Shown one piece after another: positions 18,101-26,355 of a stretch of DNA of 59,149 bases (positions are counted from its first letter, which is position 1; each line of letters opens with the position of its first letter). The stretch is from Flavisolibacter longurius. GTDB lineage: Bacteria > Bacteroidota > Bacteroidia > Chitinophagales > Chitinophagaceae. The notes below the pieces were generated by a model. It ran no database searches. It was not told the DNA's origin and worked only from the letters and a program-made list of their open reading frames with translations. Position numbers and translations under genes: made by a program. Where the stretch lies: the NCBI GenBank assembly GCA_013327885.1, contig JABUMY010000023.1:1-59149 (forward strand), given 5' to 3'.

Positions 18101-21015
18101 CGGCTGAAAACAGCAACGGCAACAACAGTGCATTTACGGTAAATGCGCTAAACCAGCTAACCGCTAAAAACGGTGCTTCCTTTACCTACGATGGGCGGGG
18201 CAACCTGACGTTTGATGGCAGCTTTTACAAAACATACGATGGTGAAAACCGGCTGCTGAAAGATTCGGCTTCGCCAACAGGCGTAATAACCTATGGGTAT
18301 GACGCCTTCGGTAGAAGGGTAATGAAAACCATAAATGGACAAACCTTCAATTATAGTTTCAGCGGGTTGGCTCCTATAGAGGAAAGAGCAGGAAACGAAG
18401 TACTGAACCGCACTGTGTTCTCGCATTTTCTGACACCGGTGATGAATGAGAAAGGCGGCGCAGGCCGGTTTTATTTTCACCAGAATGAAGCAAACTCGGT
18501 TGAAGCCATTACCAACAGCAATGGCCGCCTGGTGGAATCGTACCGCTATGATGCCTATGGAAAGCTATCCCGTTTCGACAGTTTGCAACAGCTCCTCCCT
18601 TCCTCGCTTGCCGGCAACCGCTTTGGTTTTACCGGACAAGAATGGGACAGCGCTACGGGCAGCTACCGTTTCTTTTTCCGCAATTACAATCCGGAAACAG
18701 GCACGTTCAACCAACGTGACCTGATCGAATATGGCGACGGCATGGGCATGTATCAATACCTGGGCAACAACCCGGCTAACGGCATTGATATCCTCGGCCT
18801 GAATGATCCCTGCAAACCCAAGCCCACCTTTGAGCAAATCCGGGAAGAACAATCCATGTACCTGGGTGTAACGCAATTAGGACTCGACTTCACGGGCAAT
18901 TTAGGGACGACCCTGTCGGTGATAGACCTGCCCCGGGCCATGGCCGAAGCCAACTACAATGCACAGTACCTGAAAGCCGCCTCGAATTACGCCGAGTTTG
19001 GCGAAGCCGCTTTTGATGCAGGTGGACTGGCAAGCAGTGGCTCCAAGTTTAGCAACGCTGCAGCAAAAATGCCGGGTGTGACAAAAACCACAGCAGTCCT
19101 GGGCAAAGCGGGCCCGGTGCTTGGCGCAGTGGATATGGGTGTAAAAGGAGCTAACCTGTACCAAACCGTAAATGACCCTGCGGCCAACTCGCTGGACGTG
19201 ATTGATGCTACCGGTGACCTGGTGGGAAGCGGGGGCAACCTGGGTGCTACACTGGCTACCGGTGCGGCCGCCGCGGCCGGCTCCACCATTGCGGCTCCGG
19301 CTGCAGTGATCATTGGTACACTTGCCCTAGCCGATGCAGGACTAACCGCCGCTACCGGGCAAGGGGTGAAAGGACATAGCTATGACCTGCAATATCAATT
19401 GATGTGGGGTTCGTCTGAAGCCGAGCATGAATATTACAACTGGTTGGAGACGTTTGGGCTGGAGGATTCCGAGTTCCTGAAAAATATTTACATGCAGGGC
19501 AAGGGTGAAACGTATTTGCGTACCATCAGGGGCATGGGACCCAAGCCGCCCTGTCCCCCGGGCGGCACCCTTGACCCACCGCCTGGCCCGCCAGGAGGAC
19601 CCAATGGTTGGTTCTGGCTGATTATGCCTATCGACCCCAACGAAATCATTGGCCCCGATGGCGTAGGCGAGAAAAAATGGGTGAGTGTAAAACAAACCAT
19701 GAACTACACCATCCGTTGCGAGAACGACACGGCAGCTTCGGCACCGGCACGCTATATACGTTTTAGCACAACCATTCATCCCAAACATGATCCCAACACA
19801 TTTGAGCTGGGAAGCTTTGGCTTCAACAACCAAACCTTTGACATTCCGCAGGGCTTAACGTCGTATTACCAGCGCCTCGATTGGCGTGATTCGATGGGCC
19901 TGTACGTAGATGTGGTGGCCGGTTACGACCAAATGACCAATGAAGCCTTCTGGGAATTCCGCGGCATTGATCCCATTACCATGCTTCCGTCTGATGACCC
20001 GGAGAAAGGCATCTTATTCTTGCAGGATACAGCACAACCGCTGTACGGCCACGGTTATGTAACGTTCAGCATCAAGCCAAAAGCAGATGCCGTTACACAG
20101 GATACAACCGCCGCTGTTGCTTCCATTGTCTTTGATGAGAATGAAGCCATCGAAACCAATGTATGGGTGAATACCCTTGATGCGGTGGCGCCAACAAGCA
20201 ACCTGAATGAACCGATCGTGAGCAACGGCGCCGTGATGCTGCAATGGGGCGGAACAGACGATGCCGGCGGCAGCGGCCTGAAACAGTATTCGTTGTATGT
20301 TTCCACCGACGGTACCAACTTCAGCCTGTTGCGCAGCGAGATCAGCCGCACTGATACTACCATCGTGTTCGCCGGAGGTAATTACCACTTTTTTGTGCTG
20401 GCCACCGACAGTGTTGGCAATACTGAACTGCTGCGTCCTGGTGCCGTAAAAACCGTGTTTGTGAGCGGCACCGTGCTGCCCGTAACCTGGCTAACCTTTA
20501 CGGGTAAAACGGTTGGCAAAGACAATCTCCTGGACTGGGCAACGGCATCGGAGCAGAACAGCAAGGAATTTAAGGTACAGCGCTCCCTGAATGGAATTTC
20601 CTACACCACCATCGGCACCGTGGCCGCCGCTGGCAACAGCAGCAGCACCAGGACCTACAGCTATGTTGACAAAGGCATCGACAAGCTAAACAGCCCCGTG
20701 ATGTACTACCGTTTACAACAGGTAGACAGGGATGGCAGGTCAACCCTTTCCAGCGTGGTGCGGCTCACCTACCAGAACGGCAACAGGCAGCCTTCCCTTG
20801 TTTATCCCAATCCTACAAACGGTGTGATCATGGTAACCATTGGCGACAAAGCATTGCTTAATACCAATGCCAGCCTTTTTGACCAGAACGGGAAGTTGTT
20901 ACAAACGGTAAAAATCACCGCCCAAACACAAACAGTTGACCTGGGCCGGTATGCGAGTGGCCTTTATTACATCCGCCTGCAAAACAAAGAAGTAATTAAA
21001 ATTATCAAACAATAG
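15166..21015 (+). CDS. RHS/YD-repeat protein with T9SS sorting domain (1949 aa)
   Basis: After a signal peptide (LYRLLVVALLAVNVAEAQ) comes an RHS shell made of roughly thirty YD repeats (YDxxGNL, YDxxNRL) from about residue 190 to 1120. The RHS core end follows, with GFTGQEWDSATGSYRFFFRN and the NPANGIDILGLND junction near residue 1210. Beyond the junction lies a Gly/Ala-rich hydrophobic segment (about 1230-1400), a Pro-rich linker, a conserved DPNEIIGPDG domain (about 1485-1680), an FN3-like domain and a T9SS type A sorting domain starting at YPNPTNG. RHS proteins usually encapsulate a C-terminal toxin; here no known toxin motif is recognisable and the end is a surface-sorting signal. It shares an operon with the upstream CARDB giant. 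Likely an exported surface protein; toxin activity is possible but unproven. Confidence 0.92.
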   Translation: MNTTIYQIKRMLKGKMLYRLLVVALLAVNVAEAQNLNNPNKTGPLGTQVNTFSGNLFIPRADFYIPARSFSLNVRFYYNSYHFNTNTGYGRGWSFEYNIRYREDTVKGRKIIVWSDGREDRFDSLENGTYRSPRGFFDRLRQYQPGKFVLTRKDSTRYFFDNSSHRKITRMEAASGNFLQFQYTNSLLTAVASGDGQTISFTYDGRGQLSAVVDATGSPVRTYTYRYDAAGNLTEVQDPAGGKWTYTYLVNGPMKTLADKNNNKIDIIYFPDMSTRELIGCNKRLSFSYDTTQKKTVVTDYMDDGANQVTTYTYQKLDNLVWITSVKGNCCGFEMQYDYDDQGNIVKQTDANGNESTFTYDNRGNMLTATNPLGQTTTYTYSTSFNQVTSMRDVQGRVFTLKYNAAGHLIELAEPGNRVYTAEYNNRGDLLTSKDPMGNVYAYHYDSYGRPVKVTGPNGYTATLGYDDRGNLLSFVDANGNRHHAEYDILDRIKKVTNPLNRSAQFAWDAQSNLVSVTNSNNETVQLGYDASNRLVRAKGPTGNTAEVVYDAMDNIIGKKNPLGYQWQYAYDNQNRLQQVTDALGQLTNLTYDANGNLTQATLANGHTVSYMYDKMDRLLSVKDGESELAAFTYDAGGNIASAKNPAGGISTYRYDEMNRLVQATDPLGNQTVFTYDQNNKLLSSTDANGHTSQFTYDSLNRLKTYTDNNGFVMTIGYDTQGNVTSLTDQNGNRTTYAYNALNQRKSMTFPDGSYQEYGYDNKGNLVSYRLADGSIINLQYDTLSRIVGKTLPAGDLFSYHYDALGRMVEATNKNGTVKLTYDALNRITSETFDGRTTRYQYNVAGRTQTTVYPDGSAVVKEYDGRNRLLRISKDNLLIAAYDYNTGNQLTRKAFGNGVTTQLQSDFAYRLNGLSTGDGTIQNTQFAYDKVRNKTAINRLINPAHSELFTYDKGYRLTQYKRGNTVNNNYAYDAVGNRTAENSNGNNSAFTVNALNQLTAKNGASFTYDGRGNLTFDGSFYKTYDGENRLLKDSASPTGVITYGYDAFGRRVMKTINGQTFNYSFSGLAPIEERAGNEVLNRTVFSHFLTPVMNEKGGAGRFYFHQNEANSVEAITNSNGRLVESYRYDAYGKLSRFDSLQQLLPSSLAGNRFGFTGQEWDSATGSYRFFFRNYNPETGTFNQRDLIEYGDGMGMYQYLGNNPANGIDILGLNDPCKPKPTFEQIREEQSMYLGVTQLGLDFTGNLGTTLSVIDLPRAMAEANYNAQYLKAASNYAEFGEAAFDAGGLASSGSKFSNAAAKMPGVTKTTAVLGKAGPVLGAVDMGVKGANLYQTVNDPAANSLDVIDATGDLVGSGGNLGATLATGAAAAAGSTIAAPAAVIIGTLALADAGLTAATGQGVKGHSYDLQYQLMWGSSEAEHEYYNWLETFGLEDSEFLKNIYMQGKGETYLRTIRGMGPKPPCPPGGTLDPPPGPPGGPNGWFWLIMPIDPNEIIGPDGVGEKKWVSVKQTMNYTIRCENDTAASAPARYIRFSTTIHPKHDPNTFELGSFGFNNQTFDIPQGLTSYYQRLDWRDSMGLYVDVVAGYDQMTNEAFWEFRGIDPITMLPSDDPEKGILFLQDTAQPLYGHGYVTFSIKPKADAVTQDTTAAVASIVFDENEAIETNVWVNTLDAVAPTSNLNEPIVSNGAVMLQWGGTDDAGGSGLKQYSLYVSTDGTNFSLLRSEISRTDTTIVFAGGNYHFFVLATDSVGNTELLRPGAVKTVFVSGTVLPVTWLTFTGKTVGKDNLLDWATASEQNSKEFKVQRSLNGISYTTIGTVAAAGNSSSTRTYSYVDKGIDKLNSPVMYYRLQQVDRDGRSTLSSVVRLTYQNGNRQPSLVYPNPTNGVIMVTIGDKALLNTNASLFDQNGKLLQTVKITAQTQTVDLGRYASGLYYIRLQNKEVIKIIKQ

Positions 21016-21161
21016 AAACAAAGGGTGCTCTGAAGCGGTGTAATGAAACGCCACATGTATTTGGATCAATCATTTTCACCTTATAATTGTTTCAGTCTTA
21101 AAATTAGCTTTCTAATTTAAAAGGTAATAGTGCAATTTAAATAGTAAAATAAGCAACTAAG

Positions 21162-21297
21162 TAGAGACAACCGGACGATGATCGGACCACATACTGGAAC
21201 ATTTACCGTTCTTATTCATGTAATGATTCGGCTTGCAGCAAAATAGATGTTTTTGCAACTCTTCTAAGTTGGTTCAATGTTAGTCCGGTTGTCTATA
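21162..21297. repeat. MITE-like inverted-repeat element
   Basis: AGACAACCGGAC (21165-21176) is repeated perfectly in inverted orientation as GTCCGGTTGTCT (21283-21294). With the outer bases the ends become TA(G/T)AGACAACCGGAC, a 15-base terminal inverted repeat with one mismatch enclosing about 136 bases with no gene. This fits a miniature inverted-repeat element; flanking TA may be its target duplication. No transposase with these ends is in the window. Confidence 0.45.
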
Positions 21298-21310
21298 CAT
21301 TCTCTTAAGA

Positions 21311-21332
21311 CCTACGATGTACCGTACGTCGG
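21311..21332. repeat. Dispersed palindromic motif, copy 1
   Basis: CCTACGATGTACCGTACG is one of four related copies (also at 33204, 34681 and 35092) of an imperfect palindrome approximating CACCTACGRTRYACCGAAGG. All four lie in large gene-free gaps. The rest of the 21016-21472 gap holds the MITE-like element and nothing else that I can support. Confidence 0.45.
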
Positions 21333-21472
21333 ATCGTCCAATTCTGTCATTTATGTAAGTAAACAAAGCATTTGGCTGAAGAATTGAGACGTCGTTGACA
21401 GAAGCCTTTCATGGTCAGGAAAAAACAACATCAGGTGACCAATCGTGGCAGACCGTCCAATAGAAGCTTTTC

Positions 21473-22000
21473 TTAATTTGCATACACCAGTTTGCCCTCA
21501 ACCAGTGTAACTGGTACCCGAAAAGAGTGTTCCGCTGCTTTGGGAAGGCTTAGAATGTGTAGCACAAGCCATCCGTTTACGTTCAAATAATCAGCAATCA
21601 TTGAGCGGTGGCAGCGCCACCAGAGGGCTTCCGAACACATACAGGCGGTAGGTTCGGTTATTGCCAGATCCGCCAGCCTTTCACTGCCACGCAAAAAACT
21701 CTCAGTCTGCATGTAATCCGCATACCCCTTGAAAGCAGGATGTCGCCATGCCGTATGGTTAGCATCGGTGCTTGCTTTTCGTCTGCCGCCAAGGCGTTCA
21801 ATGTGTTCATACCGAATGCCAGCGCGGGGCAACGACCGGGCTAGCTCGTCTTTATTAAAATGCGGAAATTTTCTGGAGCCCGGATAATGCCGCACGTCCG
21901 CTAGCATTGTGATAGAGAATGCCTGAAGCATGCCAACAAACTCCTCCAGGGTTCTTGTGGAATGACCAATCGTCCATATTGTTTTCTGCGACAGGCTCAT
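21473..22000 (-). CDS. DUF488 family protein
   Basis: About 175 residues from the chosen ATG. The N-terminus TIWTIGHSTRTLEEF and the following DVRHYPGSRKFPHFN are the family signature, and RYEHIERLGGRRK and the ALWWRCHRSMIADYL segment complete it. DUF488 proteins are widespread, of unresolved function; the conserved Cys-His-Arg cluster suggests a nucleic-acid or small-molecule role. An upstream in-frame extension to 22108 adds 36 residues with no family resemblance, so the internal start is preferred. It stands alone on the minus strand. Confidence 0.88.
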   Translation of the reverse strand: MSLSQKTIWTIGHSTRTLEEFVGMLQAFSITMLADVRHYPGSRKFPHFNKDELARSLPRAGIRYEHIERLGGRRKASTDANHTAWRHPAFKGYADYMQTESFLRGSERLADLAITEPTACMCSEALWWRCHRSMIADYLNVNGWLVLHILSLPKAAEHSFRVPVTLVEGKLVYAN

Positions 22001-22482
22001 AGCTTTCCAGAAAGAAGCAGATGTTATGCCATCCTTTTCGCAAAAAATGGTGATGCAAAAGTGTGTAGAGCCACAGGGGTATGTATCGTCCCGAAAAAAT
22101 TGACACATCGGTACATTGGCCTTGCAGTGATAGGGCTAGCCTTTTCCCAAAGCATACATTGGCTGTGGATAGCCGCTGCGGTATTTGGTAACTCAGGTTG
22201 GTTTACCTCCGGTGTATGCCAGATCAATTCGCTTTATTCCGGATTAAGCCAAGATGATGAAAAGGTCAATACTTTTTAAGTAGCCCTGCAAATACGGAGG
22301 TATAAAATTAGATTGTGGGTAAAAACGCACAGGCAGCGAAACGCTGGGCAATCCAACAGGACAAAAACTTAACATGGCAATGCCATTTTGGTATGCGTGC
22401 GAAAACCGAATGCTGATTGCTATGGCCAGTTCGCTTTGCAAGAGTGCGGTATCATTCACTGTTCATCACTTATTTTAGACAG
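22001..22482. other. Intergenic region
   Basis: This 480-base stretch separates divergent genes. It has a small palindrome around ATGGCAATGCCAT near 22375 and no reading frame that resembles a known family. It should hold the promoter of the two-component pair, but no confident -7/-33 boxes are seen. Confidence 0.4.
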
Positions 22483-23862
22483 ATGTTCTACAAACAGCCG
22501 TTCGTTCTCTACCTCAATATTTCGGTCTGCCTTATTTTACTTTTCCTGGCGCTTCCGTCGTTATTAAACAGGCGGGAAGAGCTGAAAGTAAGGCTGGCTT
22601 TTTTCCTGGTATTCTTTATTGTTATTGCCACCTGCCTTACGAATCTTGCCGTATTGCATGCAGATAATTATACAATGGTCTCTCTGGGATGGTTCATTTT
22701 TTTCTTTTCCCTGTCCTTTGGTCCTGTTCTCTACTTCTATATTAAAAGTTTACTTGGCCACAGGGTAACGAAAGGAATCTTACTCAGCCAGATACCGGGT
22801 GTTGCAGCAGTTTTGTACGGTATATATCTTGCTTTCGCTTCTGGAGTGGAACAGCAAAAGGTTTTTCAACAAATGCTTGCCGGTGAGCACCTGTTTTATG
22901 AGGTTACCAACCTCTTTACACTTATCCTTACCTTAATTTATTGCGTAAAAGCCTGGCTATTTATAAAAAAATTTAAAGGAGGGAAAAATAAAGATCAAAA
23001 GGCACCCTCTGATTTGAAAGTAGCCTGGGCAAGAGAATTTATTATTTACATGTTTGTAAATGTTTTTGTATTCTTAGTATTGGTACTAGTCCTTACAAAC
23101 CTTACTGAAGTTACCACTATGGATATGGACCTGGTAGGGATGCCGGTTTTTATGCTTTTTGTTTACCTACTGGTAGCTATTCGCAGCATGATGATGTATA
23201 AAGAATTTGAACACCAGTTTATACTGGCCAGGATTGAAAGCGAAAAACAAATACAGGACCAGCGGCTTGAAATTGCCCGGGACCTGCACGACAGCCTTGG
23301 GGCGCAGTTAACCTTTATCGCTTCGGTTTCAGACGGCATCAAACGGAATGCCGTAAGCGGGGATGAAAACCTGCGGAACAAAGCAGATACCTTAACGGAG
23401 TTTACAGAAAACGCCATATCGGAACTAAAAAATGCCCTGTGGGTTTTGAATGCAGAGGCCATCAGGCTGGATGACCTGAAAAATAAACTGCTGAACTTTG
23501 TGAAAGCGGCTGGTGAAGCAAGAGAAGATGTGGCGTTTCATTTCCAGTTCAGTATACAGGATAACTTTACAGTGGATTCGAAATGGGCCGTCAACATTTT
23601 TCGAATGGTGCAGGAAATTATTAATAACGCTTCCAAATATGCTGAAGCGAAAGACCTATGGATCAACGCTTCACAAACGGGAGCCTTGCTGAAACTCGAA
23701 ATTCGTGATAACGGGATCGGGTTTGACAGGGAAACGGTAAAAACCAATTCATACGGGCTTTCCAATCTTCAGCAGCGGGTGCAAACAATGGAAGGAATGA
23801 TGCGGATGGAAACGGAAAAAGGAGAAGGAACAAATTATTTTATCGAAATTCCACTTCGATGA
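22483..23862 (+). CDS. Sensor histidine kinase, HisKA_3 (NarL/DesK-type) with membrane input domain
   Basis: 459 residues from the ATG chosen at MFYKQPF. An N-terminal part of six or seven hydrophobic helices (to about residue 245) forms the membrane input domain, followed by a short coiled coil (EHQFILARIESEKQIQDQRL). The dimerisation/phosphoacceptor motif is DLHDSLGAQL, with His269. The HATPase domain shows N-box NNASKYAEA, and DNGIGFDRE and GLSNLQQRVQ G-boxes. No ligand-binding domain is recognisable. The stop overlaps the start of the downstream response regulator by four bases (ATGA), so the two are translationally coupled. A longer in-frame reading from 22417 exists but would put 22 polar residues before the first membrane helix. 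Confidence 0.92.
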   Translation: MFYKQPFVLYLNISVCLILLFLALPSLLNRREELKVRLAFFLVFFIVIATCLTNLAVLHADNYTMVSLGWFIFFFSLSFGPVLYFYIKSLLGHRVTKGILLSQIPGVAAVLYGIYLAFASGVEQQKVFQQMLAGEHLFYEVTNLFTLILTLIYCVKAWLFIKKFKGGKNKDQKAPSDLKVAWAREFIIYMFVNVFVFLVLVLVLTNLTEVTTMDMDLVGMPVFMLFVYLLVAIRSMMMYKEFEHQFILARIESEKQIQDQRLEIARDLHDSLGAQLTFIASVSDGIKRNAVSGDENLRNKADTLTEFTENAISELKNALWVLNAEAIRLDDLKNKLLNFVKAAGEAREDVAFHFQFSIQDNFTVDSKWAVNIFRMVQEIINNASKYAEAKDLWINASQTGALLKLEIRDNGIGFDRETVKTNSYGLSNLQQRVQTMEGMMRMETEKGEGTNYFIEIPLR

Positions 23863-24506
23863 TCAGTATCGCCTTGGTTGAAGATAACAGGGCAGCGTTA
23901 CAGGCGCTGAAACAGAAACTCGCTGCTTATCCCGACCTGTCTATCGAGCACGAGGCCTGCAATGGTGAAGAAATTCTGTCGCAGCTTTCTGCAGACGCCT
24001 CTGTTGACGTGGTGCTAATGGATATTGAAATGCCCCGGATGGATGGCATAACAGCCACGCGGCTTATCAAAGGGCAGTACCCGCGGATCAAAATCGTGAT
24101 GGTAACGATCTACGACAATGACGATTTTATCTTTCAGGCCATACAGGCAGGCGCCGACAGTTATATCTTAAAAGAAACAAATGCAGAAAAGATCTATGAA
24201 ACGATCAACGACACACTAAATGGTGGTGCCGTCATGTCGCCATCCATCGCCGTAAAGGCCCTGCAAGCGTTAAAAAGATCCACCGCTTCCCCTGCTGCGC
24301 AAAAAGAAAATACGCCGGAACTTTCTGCCAGGGAAGCAGAGGTGTTGGAATGCCTCAGCACGGGTTTGACGAACAAGCGCATCGCCGAAAAATTATCCAT
24401 ATCGCCATTTACCGTAAAACGCCACATCGAAAATATTTATCAAAAGCTGCAGGCGCAAAGCCGGGTAGAACTGGTGGAAAAAGCAAAACGCAGCGGTCTT
24501 TTGTAA
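23859..24506 (+). CDS. LuxR/NarL-family response regulator
   Basis: 215 residues. Receiver domain with acidic pocket (EDN near the start), phosphoacceptor Asp55 in VLMDIEMPRMDG, conserved Thr (MVTIYDND) and Lys (YILKETNAE). The C-terminal GerE-type helix-turn-helix shows LSAREAEVLECLSTGLTNKR followed by IAEKLSISPFTVKRHI. It overlaps the kinase gene by four bases and is its expected partner. The next gene, 84 bases downstream, encodes an RCC1-repeat secreted protein that may be a target, but no operator is visible. Confidence 0.95.
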   Translation: MISIALVEDNRAALQALKQKLAAYPDLSIEHEACNGEEILSQLSADASVDVVLMDIEMPRMDGITATRLIKGQYPRIKIVMVTIYDNDDFIFQAIQAGADSYILKETNAEKIYETINDTLNGGAVMSPSIAVKALQALKRSTASPAAQKENTPELSAREAEVLECLSTGLTNKRIAEKLSISPFTVKRHIENIYQKLQAQSRVELVEKAKRSGLL

Positions 24507-24561
24507 GGTCCCTCACAAAAAATGGGCTGTTCGGCCCATAGGCCAACAAATGGTTTCGTGA

Positions 24562-24569
24562 TAGTTTTG
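24562..24569 (+). promoter_or_regulatory. Candidate -7 box for the RCC1 gene
   Basis: TAGTTTTG matches the Bacteroidota TAnnTTTG -7 consensus, 20 bases before the ATG. No TTTG -33 box is found at the usual spacing, which would fit activator-dependent transcription, for example by the neighbouring response regulator (inference). Confidence 0.4.
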
Positions 24570-24589
24570 GCGCAATCCTAAACTACAGT

Positions 24590-26248
24590 ATGAAAAAAAT
24601 CATTGCTACCTGCTCCTTCCTATCCATTTCTTTTTTCTTACAGGCGCAATGCTGGCAAACAGTCTCCACCGGCAATGCAGCAAACCATTCGATGGCAATC
24701 AGGTCAACCGGGACCCTGTTTGGCTGGGGCGAAAATGTAAACGGACAGGTTGGTGATCATACCACAACTAACAGGCTTTCACCCACCACCGTCGGCACAA
24801 TAACCGACTGGAAGGTATTGGCCGTTAATGGCACCCACACCATGGCTATCCGATCCAACGGCGAACTGTGGGGCTGGGGAGAAAATGCAGGTGGTGAACT
24901 GGGGGATGGAACCAGTAGTAACAAGGTAGCGCCTACCCGTATCGGTACAGCAACGGATTGGGATACGCTATCGGCCGGGGCTGGCTTTATGCATGCCATA
25001 AAAAATGATGGAACCCTTTGGGCCTGGGGTTATGGTGGATACAACCAGTTGGGTGTATGGGCGGGTGTGAATGTTTATACGCCAACATTGGTGAATAGCA
25101 GCACTGATTGGAAAGCCGTATCAGGCGGTGTGTTCAGTGCCGCAGCGTTAAAAACAGATGGCTCGTTATGGCAATGGGGCAATGGTTATTACCAGGGTGC
25201 ACCGTCAGGTGTTCCTGTTCAAATAGGTACGGCGACCGATTGGAGGATGATGGTGCATGGTGCAGAACACAACCTGGCGTTAAAGAACGATGGTACGTTG
25301 TGGGCATGGGGGAATAACCTGACCGGTCAATTAGGCGATGGGACAAGTGGCGGTGTGCACACTGGGTTACCAAAACAAATTGGAACCGATAACGACTGGC
25401 TGATGATTGCTGCAGGTGGTGCGGCCAGCTTTGCCATTAAAACTGATGGAAGTTTATGGGGATGGGGCAGTAATGCATACGGGCAGTTGGGCAATGGAAC
25501 CACAATTGATAAAACGATTCCCACACAAATTGGCAGTGCTACAGACTGGAAGTCGGTTGTAGCGGGCAGTTATTACACCCTTGCTTTAAAAAACGATGGT
25601 ACGCTTTGGACTGCCGGTTTGAATGATAAAGGACAGCTTGGATTGGGAAATAATGCCAATTCAAACACCTTTACCCAGATGGATTGTGGTACGGTCTTAC
25701 CGGTAACCTGGCTTGCATTCACGGCCTGTAAGCAGGGAAATACTTCTATACTCAAATGGCAAACAACATCCGAGCAGAACACGGCTTATTTCGCGGTAGA
25801 AAGAAGTAGTTCCGCCGGCACTTTTGAGCGCATTGGCACTGTACAAGCTGGGGGGAATACGAACGCTACAAGGTCCTATTCGTTTTTAGATGCTGCCCCG
25901 CGAAAAACGGCCAATTTTTACCGAATCAAACAAGTGGATGCCGACGGCAAATTCACCTACACATCTGTACGCCTGCTCAACTTTGATGAAGCAACCAGCG
26001 GAAGCCTCCTGATTTATCCTGTTCCGGCCCGTACAAGTCTCATCGTATCGTTGCCCGTACAATGGGAGGGTCTCACAACGGTCACAATTCACAGCGCCGA
26101 CGGCCGGTTGGTACAGCAGCAACAGGTGCCGGTGCAAGTTGGCGGCAAATTGGTGGACCTGAATATTTCTGCACTGCCCAACGGCGTTTACCACGTAAAA
26201 GCAGCAACCAGCCATAAACAGGTATCTGCAACATTTGTGAAGCAGTAG
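24590..26248 (+). CDS. Secreted RCC1-repeat protein with T9SS sorting domain
   Basis: 552 residues. A signal peptide (IATCSFLSISFFLQAQ) is followed by seven RCC1-type blades, each with a LWGWGxNxxGQLGxGT-like core and a DWKxVxxGxxHxxAI segment, forming a predicted seven-bladed propeller to about residue 360. The C-terminal part repeats a module also found at the end of the RHS protein: LPVTWLAF, SEQNTAYFAVERS, then a YPVPAR sorting domain of T9SS type A. Bacterial RCC1 proteins are usually surface or extracellular proteins of unknown ligand. A terminator follows the gene, so it appears to be transcribed singly or with the two-component pair. Confidence 0.93.
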   Translation: MKKIIATCSFLSISFFLQAQCWQTVSTGNAANHSMAIRSTGTLFGWGENVNGQVGDHTTTNRLSPTTVGTITDWKVLAVNGTHTMAIRSNGELWGWGENAGGELGDGTSSNKVAPTRIGTATDWDTLSAGAGFMHAIKNDGTLWAWGYGGYNQLGVWAGVNVYTPTLVNSSTDWKAVSGGVFSAAALKTDGSLWQWGNGYYQGAPSGVPVQIGTATDWRMMVHGAEHNLALKNDGTLWAWGNNLTGQLGDGTSGGVHTGLPKQIGTDNDWLMIAAGGAASFAIKTDGSLWGWGSNAYGQLGNGTTIDKTIPTQIGSATDWKSVVAGSYYTLALKNDGTLWTAGLNDKGQLGLGNNANSNTFTQMDCGTVLPVTWLAFTACKQGNTSILKWQTTSEQNTAYFAVERSSSAGTFERIGTVQAGGNTNATRSYSFLDAAPRKTANFYRIKQVDADGKFTYTSVRLLNFDEATSGSLLIYPVPARTSLIVSLPVQWEGLTTVTIHSADGRLVQQQQVPVQVGGKLVDLNISALPNGVYHVKAATSHKQVSATFVKQ

Positions 26249-26257
26249 TTTTTGTAC

Positions 26258-26306
26258 AAAACGCAGCGCCATGAAGCAGCAATGCTTTCTTTGGGCTGCG
26301 TTTTTC
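26258..26306 (+). terminator. Rho-independent terminator after the RCC1 gene
   Basis: AAAACGCAGC (26258-26267) pairs with GCTGCGTTTT (26295-26304) and is followed by a T-run. The loop is long (27 bases), but the ten-base stem and T-tract directly after the stop codon make a terminator likely. Confidence 0.65.
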
Positions 26307-26355
26307 TTATCCTATCAATAACGGATAACCTATCGTTGACAAGAGCGTAAATTTT

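Noticed and set aside
24522-24539. ATGGGC...GCCCAT hairpin as terminator of the response regulator
   Set aside because: No T-tract follows on the plus strand, and the T-run on the minus strand has no gene to end. It may be a simple hairpin.
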